Assembly: GCA_934045075.1 (NCBI GenBank)
Contig: OW203740.1
Span: 18,365,878 to 18,429,877, forward strand
Direction: 5' to 3'
Length of the DNA stretch: 64,000 nucleotides
From: Yponomeuta sedellus
Taxonomy: Eukaryota; Arthropoda; Insecta; Lepidoptera; Yponomeutidae
Shown here: positions 30,083 to 43,800 of the stretch, in pieces
How the letters are laid out: every line of letters starts with the position of its first letter
How positions within the stretch are numbered: the first letter of the stretch is position 1
Translations under genes and position numbers: made by a program
The notes under the pieces: model-generated
What the model saw: the letters and a program-made list of their open reading frames with translations, nothing else
Told to the model about the DNA's origin: nothing
Databases searched by the model: none

Positions 30083-30759
30083 CTCTTTTTTACCTGCTTT
30101 GCAGATTTGCTAGTGCTCTGCTTGTTGGAGCTCGAGCCTCCGTTGAACAGTGTTGTGATCATTTCAGACATCTCTGGAAGCTCTGCCATCTTGGTCATAT
30201 TGCTTATTTGCTTCAAGTCTTCTTTGGTTTCGGGATCATTCATCATCTTCGGCAGGATCATAATTAGCAGCAGCGGAAGCACCATCATGATCACCATAGG
30301 GTTGAACAGGAAGTCTGTGAGTCTCCACTGTTCGCGAACATGGAAATATCTGAATTTGGAATGCGCCTTCATGCGGAGTGGGTAAGGCACTTGGATGACT
30401 TGAGATGTCTGCACAAAATTTACTTTCCTGGCTCTATATTTGCCTTTAGAGTTGATTTCTACGCGGACGGGCTCGTACATGTAGTCTGGATTGACGACTT
30501 CGACGACATAGGAGCCTGAAGGCACGTTGTGTACAACAAACGAGCCATCGTCCCTGATGAACCCGATGTATTCGCCACCATTGACGTGGATCTTGGTGTC
30601 CACTTGCCAGTTAGTGCTCTCCAACTCACTAGGTGCAAAAACTCTGCCTTCGATCGCGTAGCGACCACTGCTTGTCTCTTCATCGCCAGAATTGGCCGTG
30701 CACAAACCAATGTTGATGGAACCCACTATAAGTAACACCCATGTTGCCAGATTGGTCAT
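30076..30759 (-). CDS. EMC7: ER membrane protein complex subunit 7
   Basis: Single-exon gene of 227 residues with ATG at 30759 and TAG at 30076. Residues 1-22 (hydrophobic VLLIVGSINIGLC) are a signal peptide. Residues about 30-150 form the EMC7 beta-sandwich domain, with YAIEGRVFAPSE, DGSFVVHNVPSGSYVVEV and PYPLRMKAHSKFRYFHVREQW. A transmembrane helix follows (about 155-173, MVIMMVLPLLLIMILPKM), then an acidic/Met-rich cytosolic tail ending in Ser/Lys repeats. Length and order fit the eukaryotic family. The EMC inserts and stabilises membrane proteins in the ER. It is head-to-head with the PH-PTB gene (about 0.74 kb between its ATG and that TATA box), so the region may hold a shared promoter. 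Lack of introns could be ancestral or reflect retrocopy; a signal peptide and intact frame favour a working gene. Confidence 0.93.
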   Translation of the reverse strand: MTNLATWVLLIVGSINIGLCTANSGDEETSSGRYAIEGRVFAPSELESTNWQVDTKIHVNGGEYIGFIRDDGSFVVHNVPSGSYVVEVVNPDYMYEPVRVEINSKGKYRARKVNFVQTSQVIQVPYPLRMKAHSKFRYFHVREQWRLTDFLFNPMVIMMVLPLLLIMILPKMMNDPETKEDLKQISNMTKMAELPEMSEMITTLFNGGSSSNKQSTSKSAKQVKKRQ

Positions 30760-31500
30760 TTTGATCAGATACCCAATGCAGCAAAGGTTGAGAAGTTTTG
30801 TGGCTTACTTGACTGAAATACTAAGCGATTTTTATGGAATTACTGCACAGAAATTCACGAATCACGATCGAATCGTTCTCTCGCTACAGGGATGTTAGAT
30901 GCAAACTCTTGAATTATGGCACCAGAAGCTCAAAATTATGGTATTTTTGAAAAAAATAAGGTACGGGTGGAAAACTCTTACGGATTTAATAAATTAGGTA
31001 GGTACTATTATATAAAAATTTCTTCGAATTTTCATAAATTCTTCAAACGAACACTCTACTCGCTTTTTTCTTTAATCTGTGCTATTCGCTACTTCTGACA
31101 AAGTTCAAATTTTTGAAGAAATATTTACCGATAAAGCCACAAAGTTCACCTGTGAAGTTCACTTACAATCTACAGACTACAAAAACTATCACATTTATGA
31201 ACGTTCGTAGCAACTTACTGAAAGAAATGAATGAATGATTTTTTTGTGTTGTTAGGTATCGGTATATAAAAAAAACTCGTCACAGCAAAAGCGAAAGATG
31301 AAAATATGTGATGCAAAAGTGTTTGATACGAAAAATTGGCAAAATTATGGTACTTTTGCGTACCATAATGGATGTATCATGGTACATGGTACGAACAACT
31401 GAATTATGGTACATGTACCATAATTATGACACGTATTACATCCCTGTCTCGCTATCCAAAACACAGATTAGTCCAAAATATCTCTAGTCTGTGGATGTAG

Positions 31501-31536
31501 TATAAAAGATTGTTCTGTGTATCAAAGTATCAGTCA
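31501..31536 (+). promoter_or_regulatory. Core promoter of the PH-PTB gene
   Basis: TATAAAAG at 31501 lies 31 bp before the A of TCAGTC (31530-31535), the arthropod initiator. The first ATG of the frame is at 31799. A likely 5'-UTR intron runs from GTAAGT at 31601 to TTCAG at 31719. Confidence 0.6.
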
Positions 31537-31798
31537 TTGTGTTCTGTGGTCATTGTTATGTCAAAATTCAAGTTCACAGAGTAAACGTAAATAAAAACCG
31601 GTAAGTAGCGAAATCAAAGGACCAAAATTATCGATATGCGACGGAATATGCTGGAGTCCAACTCTATCTGTTTAGTTGATTACTTTTTTTTGTAAACAAA
31701 TCGTTACATTTTGATTCAGGAGAAAATTAAACCTCGTGCAATGCAAACGTGAACTACAATGCAAGTTTAAACTGGTGTGTTTCTTAATCATAAGCAGC

Positions 31799-31861
31799 AT
31801 GTCAGGCTACTTGGAGGTGAAGTACCCATTTAAATCGAGCCTCGGATTGAATCCATTTAAG
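31799..31861 (+). CDS. PH-PTB gene exon 1 (start of PH domain)
   Basis: ATG in AGCAGCATG context; 21 codons MSGYLEVKYPFK to NPFK; donor GTAAGT. Intron 1 is only 70 bp. Confidence 0.8.
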
Positions 31862-34800
31862 GTAAGTGTTGGTCACAGCTGTGGGATACACCTACGAAAA
31901 CAATGCAATTGATTTTTATGCAATCGTTCAGACGTGGAAGAGACAATGGTGCATTTTGCGGCCAAGCTGGACCAGCGCGGGCGGTGGGTGCCTAGCTGTC
32001 TACTGTAGCGAGGCGGGTGCTGCAGCGGGGGCCTTAGAGTTCCCGCCAGGCAGTGTGGTTCGGAGGGCGAAGTCCCGCTCACGCGCGCACGCCTTCGCCG
32101 TGTTCGCGCCGGACGAGCCACGGAAGCCCCGCGTGCTCCTCGCCGCCGCCTCCAGCCACGAAGCCCAGCTCTGGATGGATAAAGTCAAGAATCTCTTGAC
32201 CAACAATAAGTTCGTCCGTGAGTATGCTAGTGTACCCTCTTCTTTCAAAGGTGCGTGGAAATTTTTTTTCCTGAGTACCTACAATATTGCTAGCTTAGCT
32301 ATTGAATTATTTAAACAGCATAAGATTAAGAGTAGTTTCTTTTTTGATAATGTAAGTATACTGACTTACTTGAAACATCTTCTGGGTGGTGGAGAGGTCA
32401 TTCACTATTCACCAACCTGTCAACTTCGGCCACATAGGTCCACCATCTTCAACAGTGCTGCTGGAGGGCCTCAGGATAAAGTCTACCTGAACTTCAGAAA
32501 TTCTATAATAACTAAATGGGAGAATCAGTTCAACAAAATGGAATCTTATAATATGATAAAAGGCCAAGTCAATAGGTACTAGCTGGCCTGAATTGGAAGC
32601 AGCCGCGAACCACAGTCAGAAGTGGAAATCTGTGGTTGAGGCCCTATGCTCCGCTAGGAGTTAAGGGACCAAAGAAGATAATATGATAAATTATGACGAT
32701 TTTACCACTTTTACCAACAGTATTGAATTAAATTTAAGCATGTGTGCACAAAAAAAGCCTCTCGAAATTATGTGCCTACTGAGCCCTATAAATCTTGCAC
32801 ACTTTCAGCAACAGAGGCAGTGGAGATTGACATGACGTTGAATAGACCTATGCCCAACAGTGGGTGTATTTCATGGGTTTGTATAGATAGATATTTGGTA
32901 GATCTGAAAGTGACCAATCAATCATCATGACAGCCCAGCTATGTATAGGTTCTAATCTTTCGTGCAAGTATCTTTCAAAAAGGTACATTTTCAGGTGTCA
33001 CTGACCTGACCGTACCCACCTTGAGTTATTCAGCCCATTGTTAGATTTAAGTAGGTACTTTAGCAGGGGCCCAAAAAGAGCAGTGTCCGCTGACGTCAAA
33101 TAATTCAATGCAAATGTGTTTGAGCATTTACATTAAATTTCATTTTAGTAACGTACCATTGTTTACATTTGGTGGTGGTTTGATCAAACATTACTTTAAA
33201 CTGTTGTTGATTACTTGATGATGGTAGAATCAGTCTAGGTAGGTGACATAAGTTTTTTTAGTAAAAGATTAGGTAATTATTATTGTGTCACAAAAATGCA
33301 ACTGCTGCAAGTATGTGTTTGCGTAGGTACTGTACTTGTTAACTAGGTCAATGCTTTTAGGACGGTGCTAGTTTTGAAAATCAACCCAAATTAATATTAG
33401 AATAATCTGTTGAATTCAAAATTTCTATGCATATTTTGAGACAAGAAAAATCTTAATTATCGTGATCAGTCACAAGTGCATCTGGAATAAAATTCGTAAA
33501 GTGTGCTTACGAAAGATTTAGTTGAAAAACAGTTTGAACTAGGACACTGATAGATCAAAATTCTTCACTGGTGTTAGTAAATTACCATATCTAAATAAGT
33601 GTCGAATACGTAACTACTATTTGTAGAAAATTTAATGCGGAAGTCCCACTTTAATTAACAACATCGTGCCACGCCATCTATGCTTATTGCGTGATAAACT
33701 CTTTTTTAGTTACTGGATTAGGCGGTAAATTACTTTACAATAAGTAAATTGTTATATGTACGGCGGCGTTCAGCTATTTAATCAATACTATGTTTTCGTG
33801 CAGGTAGAATATATGAAATGAAATGAAATGAAATGAAAAGGTTTTATTCAAAGTAGCACAGAAACTGCGGCTTAATGAACGTTACAATTCAAACTAGGTG
33901 TCCATTTCAAAATCTAGATCATTTAGGAGAAAAAATGGACAAAAAAACTCCTAACTTAGTCTTTTCAAAAGTCCTTAATTAACATAGTTTACATAATTAT
34001 TTTGAACATAGAACTCATACATTGTACTGGCTTTCATTCCAGACCTCATTGTCATCTAAATAATCCTTTATGTTATAGTAGCCCTTTTGGCACAAAGTGT
34101 GCTTAACATATTTTTTGAACCGCGATTCAGGCAAGCTTAATATATCTTCAGGGATTTTATTATAGAAGCGTATACAATGCCCCATGAAGGATGTATTAAC
34201 CTTTGCCAGCCTAAATAGTGGGAACAAAAGTTTATGTTTATTTCTAGTATTTACATTGTGTTGGCTACCTAAAGTTTTAAAGTTACTGATATTTTTCCTA
34301 ACGTACATAATGTTTTCATATATATACTGACTGGCAACTGTCAGGATGTTAGTTTCTTTAAAGAAATCTCTTAACGAATCTCTACTACCCAGCCTATAAA
34401 TGAATCTGATCGCTCTCTTCTGCAAGACGAAGATGGTCTCAATGTCTGCTGCCCGTCCCCACAGTAGTATGCCATAGGACATAAGACTATGGAAGTAACT
34501 AAAATAAACTATACAACACACTAAACAAGAGCCTAAATATATTTGATCTTAACAAACACGAACTGAAACAGAAATTAACAGCATACTTAAACAGTCTTTC
34601 TTATGATCAAACCGAAAACCTTTTTGAAATTGATGTCTAATACCAGCTCATTTTACTTCTCACTTTCCGTTGTGCTTCCTAGTACCTACTTACCACACAC
34701 ATCACTGCCATCATTCACAAATATACACTCATCACACCTCTCACACACCCTCTGCTCAATGGCTGAAACCCGAACCCAAGACTCCGGTCGTAGGGCTGAG

Positions 34801-37800
34801 CAGACACACACACTTACATACATCTTACTTTTTTTTATATAAGTTTTACAAACATCTGTCATTTTTGATACAAACGTTTAATATTGTATACCTTATTCTG
34901 ATGACGCGTCGAATATGATACCGTTCTTTTGTAGACCGGGAGGCCTGGAAACCTAAGATACAGATCTTTTGATCTAGTTTAGGCTCCAGTCTTTCCACAA
35001 ATAGTACATTCTGCTGTATTGTATCATTTATCCAATGTTATTTTTGTATACGAATGTAATTTGTGTACAGAAAATAAACTATTATCTTATCTTATCTATG
35101 TAATATGTAGCAATTTTAAATAGTGATTTATTACTTTTTTATGTTACCTATATTACCTATACATCTCACCGGAGGGCATAGTCCTTCTCTCTCGGTGAAA
35201 GAGTATAGACTTAATTATCACGCATGCCCACAGCGGATTGGCAATTTGAAGTTAGTTGAACCCAGACACTTCTAAAGTTCATAATATGAAGTTGGAGGTC
35301 TCTGTTTCCAAGTGCGTTTAAATATAACAATAACTGAAAGTGTTTAAATTAAGACTGTTCATACATGTGCTTTGGACATAACACTCTTGTAAATGTTCGG
35401 CACTATACAGGGTGTCACATACTTTAATTTATTTTAGTAGGTGCTCGAAGTGACCGCCGACTTTTTCAATACAATATTCATCACGTTTAGGTAACGATCA
35501 TCACGATTGCATGAAATTTTATATGAAAACAATGCCTTTTATTCATTTGAGACATCATGTTTCATACAGACATTTACTGCTTAAAACCTACACAATAGAT
35601 ATCTAAATAGAAATAGTGTAGGTTTTTTTTCAAAACAACCGGGTTCGATTCCCGAACAGAGTTCAGATGTTTTTTAAATTGTGTGAATGCAGTTTTTCTT
35701 GTTATTAAAATCGATGACATGGTTCCTCAGAACAGATCATCGTATGTTTTATAGTTTCAGACTTTCCCATACTGACCGATTTGAATGAGACACCCTGTAT
35801 AATATACTGTAATTGATAATTTTCCTTTCCTGTAATAACTGTTGCCAATATAAAATAAATAAAAATACTAGCAGGGCGCACAACTACGTTCGCGTGGTTA
35901 CAGAATTAAATCAATTAAAGCCTATGTCCACTACGACGGCCCATTCTCAATACTGGTAAAATATTTTTTTCAATCGGATAGAATTAAGTACCTTCGCAAA
36001 TTACCCACTACATACAAACATAAACTTCCAAACTTTTCCTCTTCGTAATATTAATGAAATGAAATCGATTTTATTTCAAGGTAAATAATGTACATTCTGT
36101 TCGCTGTATATAAATCAATGTACAATGTAAAATCTAAGCCGCTGCCCAATTAGGGGGGGGGTAGCCCAGTGGGTACAACATGATCAACTCGGAAGCGAGA
36201 CACACGTATGGCTAAATATCCCATATTCAACTGCAGGACACAAGCCTTCTTTCAGAGAAAGTATCTCGACACCCACCTAAACACATTCATTAGCATAATA
36301 ATTATCGTAATTTGAATTACTAGGATAAGCATCCGTCTCATTTCCTGCTGAATTTTGTTTAATAAGCATAACATTCACATACCTGGCGGCTTATTCTGTT
36401 GGGTACAAAAGCCTATAGTATCAGTGGAAAACCACTGATAGTTGTTTTAAATACATTGACGCCACAAGTACTTAACGCGATTGTGTGACCGAATTTGGAA
36501 AGGCAATGCCACGAAAACATCTGTAATATACAGTGACAAAAACATCTAACAGTGGGCCTAACCTTACTACGATGCAGGAAGAGACGCCAGCTGTGGAGAT
36601 ATACAAAGGGTTTATATCATACAGTAGCTTGGCAGTGGTATCTTGCAAGTTTACATTAATAGAGGGCCTGGCGTCAAACTAAGTACAGTCTGTTAGCTTT
36701 TAGAATATACCTCGGCTACTATCGGGTAGTAATACAAAATAAAGGTAAGGTTTATTTTGTATTGTTATTTATAACTTTTCAAAATAGTGAAGAAAAGTTT
36801 TATACAGAGCAGGAAGTAGTATTATACCCGTGTGCCTTCGGCGAAAACCGAATCCTATTCTAGAGCTCGAGGAATATTCTAAAAGCTAACACACTGTACC
36901 CTGTGCTATAACGAACATAAAAAACTTCCTGACTGAGGCAGGGTGTGGCTAACAGGAATCTAACCCATGACTCATGTGTGTTATCACTAGCTAGTAAATT
37001 TCAACCTTAACGCGACTACTTTACCGGTTATAAAAATCGAGAATTCCCCCACTGTTACGCTTTCAGTAAGGAGTGGTGGTAGCTCAGTGGGTAGAACAAT
37101 GGACTCGCAAGCGAGAGACCCAGGTTCAATCCTCAGTGCGGGCGTGTACCAACGACTTTGGTTAATTTCAAAGTTACGTAAATTGCTAATTTGTAGTTGC
37201 AATACCACACGTTAACTGTGAAGGAAAACATCGTGAGGAAACCCGCAGCTTGGTTGGCTCCGCACGTATTGACTAGTCTTTCCTGTAAGCTAGGTCGCTA
37301 AGCTGTCAGGATGGTATAGGTGCTGGGCAAGCCTACACCATCTATAAAACCATGTCCCAGGCACTACAGCATCCGAGTGGTCCCTTCACCCATCTAGTCT
37401 GAGTGGAGATGCCACTGGACGCTGTGTAAATCACTCTCATTACGTACATGCAAAAGGCCTGAATACGCTTCCAAGTAGAGCCTTTTAATTCACTTTATCA
37501 CATCCTACTCCGTACTACTTTATCGTACAACTCCAATTTTAACTCCGACTAATATTTCTTTTCCCATCGTTTTTAAAACTTTCACGTGCTGTGCATCGAA
37601 TCACTTCATGACTTAATCAAAATGACCATATTCGTCTACAGTTGGACATATACCGCTGCATAGGCTTCCGCTTCTTTCTGGCTTCGGCCATTCAGCCCTG
37701 GCCAGCTATTGTTGCAGCTGGTGAGCATTTTGTGCTGCGATTTTCAGATCTGGACTTCACCCGACTCACTTTGTAGCGCGGTCTTCATAGAACTAGCCTC

Positions 37801-40800
37801 TTACACAAAACTTAACCTTATTCTAGGCTCCGGCAGCGCTCTCCGCGACACATACTCTGTATCCGTGGGCGTCACGGACCTGTCTCAACGCTGCGACCTG
37901 GAGGAGGGTGACGGGATACTGCGCCTGGAGCCGGGCGGTGTAGCGCTGACCTCGCGGCTCCTGGTGCCGTGGACCAGCGTCCGCGATGTGGAGAGGGTTG
38001 ACAACACCTGCCTACTGCACGTAGACAGGTACGATAGAAGACTCCTTCCGCCACTTACAACATCGGAGAGGTTTGACAACACCTGCCTACTGTATTTAGA
38101 CAAGTATCTACGATAAAGGACTCCTTGCGCCACTTCGTCGGAGAGGATTGACAAAATCTTCCTACTGCATGTAGACTAGTACGATAAAGGACTCTTTGCG
38201 CCACTTACAACGTTGGAGAGCGTTGACAACACCTGCCTACTGCATGTAGACAGGTACGTTAAAAGACTCCTTGCGCCACTTACAACGTTGGAGTGTTGAC
38301 AACACCTGCCTACTGCAGGTAGACTATTATGTTTGTGATTAAGAAGTGAAACACCTTGCTTGACGATTTTACAAAGACTGATTTATTTCAGGTTACCCAC
38401 TATAACATCTTTCTCATTATAATAACACAGTGAAAACAATTAACGTGTAAATAAATTAACTGGGAGGAATTCAACAACATAAGCCACAATATCAAAGGGT
38501 GACAGTATGAAGCCAAACCTGCCAATAAAGATTTAACTAAAATCACAATTACAGTTGACCAATCCCCATACAAACAATAACTTAACATAAACTAATAGCA
38601 AGTTCGCAGCTAATTATATAAAGTATAAATATGCAAATCTACTTTACCAATCCTCACACAAAGTAACAACTTTAATAAACAAAAAGAAATAGTATACATA
38701 AACAAATTGAGACTGTTTTTTTTTTAACATAATTTAACTCCGTATAATTACATATCCACAATTAATCGTTTTGGCGGCTTTACTATACGACCGCTTCTTG
38801 TTTGATAATGACCCAGGAACGCATCGGACGTTGATCCCTCGCCTGAATGACTAACATCAGGAGCAGGCTTATCTGTGCACGTTTCTGTTTCTGGTGGCCC
38901 ATCTAGATAAATATGCGCTCTAGAACTGGGGTCGACCAGATCATTGTCTGGAAGTTGTTTAAGAATATGTGCCCGGTTTCTACGAAACCTGCCACCATTT
39001 TCAGTTTCTAACCAATATGACCGATCTCCTCGAGCAATCCCTATGACCTTGGCCTTAATCCATACTCCGTTATCGCGCATACGTACTTTTTCGCCCGATT
39101 GCAGTGATTTTAATTGCCGCGTTCCCCGATCGTAATGCATTTTAGATTTGTTTGTGTTCGTGTCTCTTTTTATCAGCAATTGATCGCGATTTATGTTTTT
39201 TGGTACAAGAGCATTATCTGTGGCCGGCAACCGAGTGTTTAATCTCCTGCCCATTAAGAGTTGAGATGGAGAAAACTCTTCTCCCGCGATGGGAGTATTT
39301 CTGAAATTAAGAAAAGCCAATTGCCAATCACACTTTTGCTCCTGCGATTTGATTAGTAAACGTTTAACGGTTTGTACAAACCGTTCCGCGAGGCCATTTG
39401 AACGCGGATAAAGGGGCGAGCTGGTCACATGTTCAAATTCCCAGGTTGACGCAAAGTTTTCAAACTCATGCGAGCAATACTGTCGACCGTTGTCCGATAC
39501 AAGTTTATTCGGAATGCCATGCCTCGCAAATATATTTTTTAATTGGTTTATAACCATGCTACTTGTTAGGTTTGGGAGCGGTGCAACTTCAAAGTATTTT
39601 GAATAATAGTCCACAACAAGTAGATAGTGTTTCTGTTTAATCTCAAAAATGTCGGTGGCCAACACTTGCCAAGGCAGCGCGGGGCGCGCGTGCGGCTCGA
39701 GCGGCTCGCGGCGCTGCGCGGCGCGGTGCCGCTGGCACGTGTCGCAGCGCTGCACCAGCTGCTCCACCTCGCTGCCGATGCCGGGCCACCAAATGACGTC
39801 TCGGGCCCGCCTCTTACTTTTTTCTATCCCTAAGTGACCCTCATGAACCCTGTCGAGTAACTCTTTGCGCAGGGATTTCGGTATAATTATTTGATGATTA
39901 CGAAATAATATACCGTTGACAGCGTGTATATCGCCTCGAATTGTCCAGTATTGCTTGGCTAAGTCATGTATGTTTTCTTTCACCTCGGGCCATCCGTTTT
40001 CATAGTATTTTTGTATGTATTGTAAACTCTCATCTTTTTTTGTTTCGTTCCCTATCACCTCTAATTTATCCTGTGTAACAGATACGTTTTGAAGTAAGCT
40101 GTTGACATGAATGGTGACGTCATCAAAAATCTCCTTATTTGAACCGGTTTCAATCGGTGCCCGCGATAACGCATCAGCAATGTGCATGTGTTTGCCAGGC
40201 TTGTATGTTATTTTTAACGAGTAAGCTTGTAATTTTAATAACATGCGTTGCAGACGTGAAGGGGTATCATTGAGCGGTTTTTTGAAAATTGACTCCAACG
40301 GTTTATGGTCGGTTTCAACAATAATCTGATCATGTCCATATATGTACTGATGGAACCTCGTGCATCCGAAAACGATCGCTAAAAGCTCTTTTTCTATTTG
40401 AGCCCATCTACTCTCATTTTGAGTGAGAGTGCGTGACGCATATGCTACCGGCTGCCCGCTCTGTAGGAGGCAGGCGCCCAACCCGTAAGAGCTTGCATCG
40501 ACCGACAATGTTACATCCTCGCGCGGGGAATAGTATCTCAATACTGGTGCTTTGCTAATTTTTTCTTTTATTTTGTTAAAACATTTCTCATGCGTTTTGC
40601 ACCACTCGAACTCATGATCTTGTTTTAAAAGAGCACGCAGTGGTACTGTTTCATCTGTAAAGTTTGGGATAAATCTAGCGAGATAGTTTGTTATGCCCAG
40701 AAACCGCTCTAGCTCTTTTTTGTTATTTGGTTGTGCGATTTCCATTATTGCTTTGACGCGATTATTGTCAGGCCTCATACCGTTTGCGTCAAATATATGT

Positions 40801-43800
40801 CCCAAAAATGATATTTCGGTGACACCGAAAATGCATTTTTCTTTGTTGAATTTTACACCATTTTTCGTTGCCCTTTTTATAACTTCTTCTAGACGAGCAT
40901 CATGCTCTTTCCGCGTTTTGCCATAGACCAACAGGTCATCAATATAAACTGCTACTCCTGCGGTTTGAAATATTTTTGCCATCTCACTGTGGAATATTTC
41001 GCTAGCTGACTTTATACCGAAAGGCATTCTAAGAAAACGGTATCGTCCAAATGGCGTGGAGAAGGTGCAGAGCTTTGAACTAGGAGAATCTAACTGTAGC
41101 ATCCAAAATCCTTTTTGCGCATCTAACTTTGAGAAATATGTTGCACCTTCTAAGTCACTAACTATTTCTTCCAACGTAGGTAGTTGAAAGTGTGAACGGC
41201 GCACAGCTTTGTTTAGATAAAATGGATCTAGGCATAACCTCAAACTATTGTTTGGCCTCTCTACAATAACAATGCTCGACACCCAGTCCGTAGGACCCTC
41301 TTCGCGAATAATGATCCCTAATTTCTCCATTTTGTCAAGTTCGTCCTTCAGGCGAGGTCGGAGCTTAATAGGTATCTTACGAGTCGAATTAACGACGGGA
41401 GATGCGTTTTCCTCAACTGATATCTTGCATTTATTCGGTAGACAGCCTATGCCTTCAAAAATGCTGTCATCTATTTTGTATTGTTTTACTTCATTGATAC
41501 GAGTAATCATTTTTAGAGCTGTGCAAGCATTCAACCCCAATAGGTTGCTGCATTCGACATCCAAGACAAAAATTTTTTGCTCAGACGTTAAATCATTGTG
41601 TTTTAATTGGGCATTGAAATAACCGACCACCGGCAACTGGTGTTTACTTATTTCTTTTAGAATCGTTTTTGTTTTGCGCAATATATCGTGAGAAAAACCC
41701 GCCTCCCTGAAACTACGTAACGACATTACCGAGGTTTCCGCTCCACTATCGAGCTTAAATCGCACTGGATTATCATTGACAAGCACTGATTGGTACCACG
41801 ACGCTGAAGTTTCATTGTCTGTCGCGTGGATCGAGATATTATAGATCAAAAACTCACCGTCGTCGTCCTCACAATTCTCACCAGTTTCGTCCACGAGCTC
41901 GTGCACGATCTTTGCCCTGCAACACTTTGCATAATGACCCATGCGATCACATCTGTAGCACTTTACACTAAAGGCGGGGCACCGAACATGTATGCCGTGC
42001 CACTCGCTACATTTTTCACATTTATTGACGCGCCGCTGAGAGCTCGACTCGTATCTTGAACCAGCAGGCGGGCCGTCCGCGGCGCCGCCGGGCCTGCGCC
42101 CGCGGCCGCGGCCACGTCCACCTCGCCGTCGGCCTGCGCTCCCGCGCGCTACTTCCTCAATCGCCGGCGCCGCTGTGGAGCCGCCTTCGCCTCTGCGAGG
42201 CGCGCTTCCACACGCTGCTGCCTGCTCGCTAGCTCGCTCGGCTGCTCGGCACCAAGAAGTCGCTTCCTCTAGATTGAGTTTTGTTCTCGCCAGCAATTTT
42301 TCTCTCATCTGTGAGTCCTTCAAGCCACGTATAAGTTGAGTCACTATGAGGCTTTCTCGTAATGTGCCGAAATCACAACTCTTACTTTTGATTTTGATGT
42401 CACTCAGAAACTTGTCAAACGTATCATTGTTTTGATATGTTTCGAAAAAAATATGTCTCTCGTAGTTCACATTAAGCGTTGGATCACATCGATTTTCGAA
42501 CTTTTTTATCAAGTCGTCATATTTTATTGTGCTGACATCTATATCAAATTCTTTACTAATCTCACGTCCATATTTGCCAATGCAATGGAGGAATAAAGCA
42601 CATTTTTCATTTGACTTCGCATCTGCATTGCCCGCCGCCACTAGATAGTAATCGAATGAGGTTATAAATTCTCGCCAATTCACTGCCAAGTTACCGAGTT
42701 CCTGCAGTGGTTCCGGCTGCTGTATACACAGAGACATGTTTCAGAACACTTGTGGACTTCACACAACACTAATTTTTCAGTTTTTTATTACACCTGACAC
42801 CATATTATGTTTGTGATTAAGAAGTGAAACACCTTGCTTGACGATTTTACAAAGACTGATTTATTTCAGGTTACCCACTATAACAAATACGATAAAGGAC
42901 TCTTTGCCACTTACAACAGTAGTCAGTATTTACTTCGACAGCTTAGGCGCGTCGTAATCATTATTTAATTTACTTCATCAGTCATTACATTTAAGTTTTT
43001 ATGTTTACGTATTTACTAGTTTTTTTTGTAATTAAATACTAGCTCGTTAAGTTACGCTCGAAAATGTATTATTAATAGAAAAACGATACGTTCCGCTAAT
43101 TAATAACGGTTAACACGGAAGCCAATTAGGATATTAGCTAACGTCACTTCGCCGGAACACCGGGCAATTATTGAATATTATTGTACTTGGTCAGTGAAAT
43201 CGTGACGTTAAAGGATAAAAGGCTTAAAAGGATAAAATTTGCCGACGCAGATTTGTCGTTGCCAACCGCTAAGTCCGGGATCAGTCTTTCATGGACTTTA
43301 GTGGGTGATCGTCCGCTGTTAGTGCTTAAGTTCAAGAAAACAAGCGAACAAGACTCTTTTTGATAACGGGAAAAAATATTTTTAATATTTTTTCTCCTAA
43401 CTTGTTTTCAACTTCATGCACCTAGGATAGGTACTTCTAAGTCTCAGCAGTGTAAACGCAACCTTATGCCCGGTTTTATTGCACTTTGTTATTAACAAAC
43501 CAACACATAATAAATATTATGTAGGTACCCACTTCTTGCTTAGTTTTAAAGTTATAAGTGAATTGTCACGGTACGTTACCTTAAATAATACTTACTAACA
43601 GTATATAACTATTATTTCTCAAGTCAGTGAGTTCATGCGTTCTTATTGAGAAATAACTTTCATAAGTCACCATCACAAAAAAATCGGAACCTTTTCTATC
43701 TTCGCGTGTCAGTGCTTACTAGTGTCAATTCTGAGATCATAGCTCTCTGCTATATACTTTTATCTTTATCTACTAATTTCCCAATATAAGAGTGCACTTG

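Larger units (their letters stand above)
38325..42885 (-). mobile_element. Ty3/Gypsy LTR retrotransposon B, apparently intact
   Basis: Two identical 83-bp repeats bound a 4.4-kb interior. On the minus strand the order is LTR, primer site TGGTGTCAGGTG, one long gag-pol ORF, a 340-bp tail, purine-rich GAGAAAGA, and LTR. Identical LTRs and an unbroken ORF point to recent insertion. It lies within the 75-bp splice-donor array. No clear target duplication was found. Confidence 0.9.

Noticed and set aside
32218..32582. Extension of PH exon 2 by 120 open codons
   Set aside because: A good GTGAGT donor and family-consistent continuation at 37827 explain the gene; the extension ends in LINE-like text.
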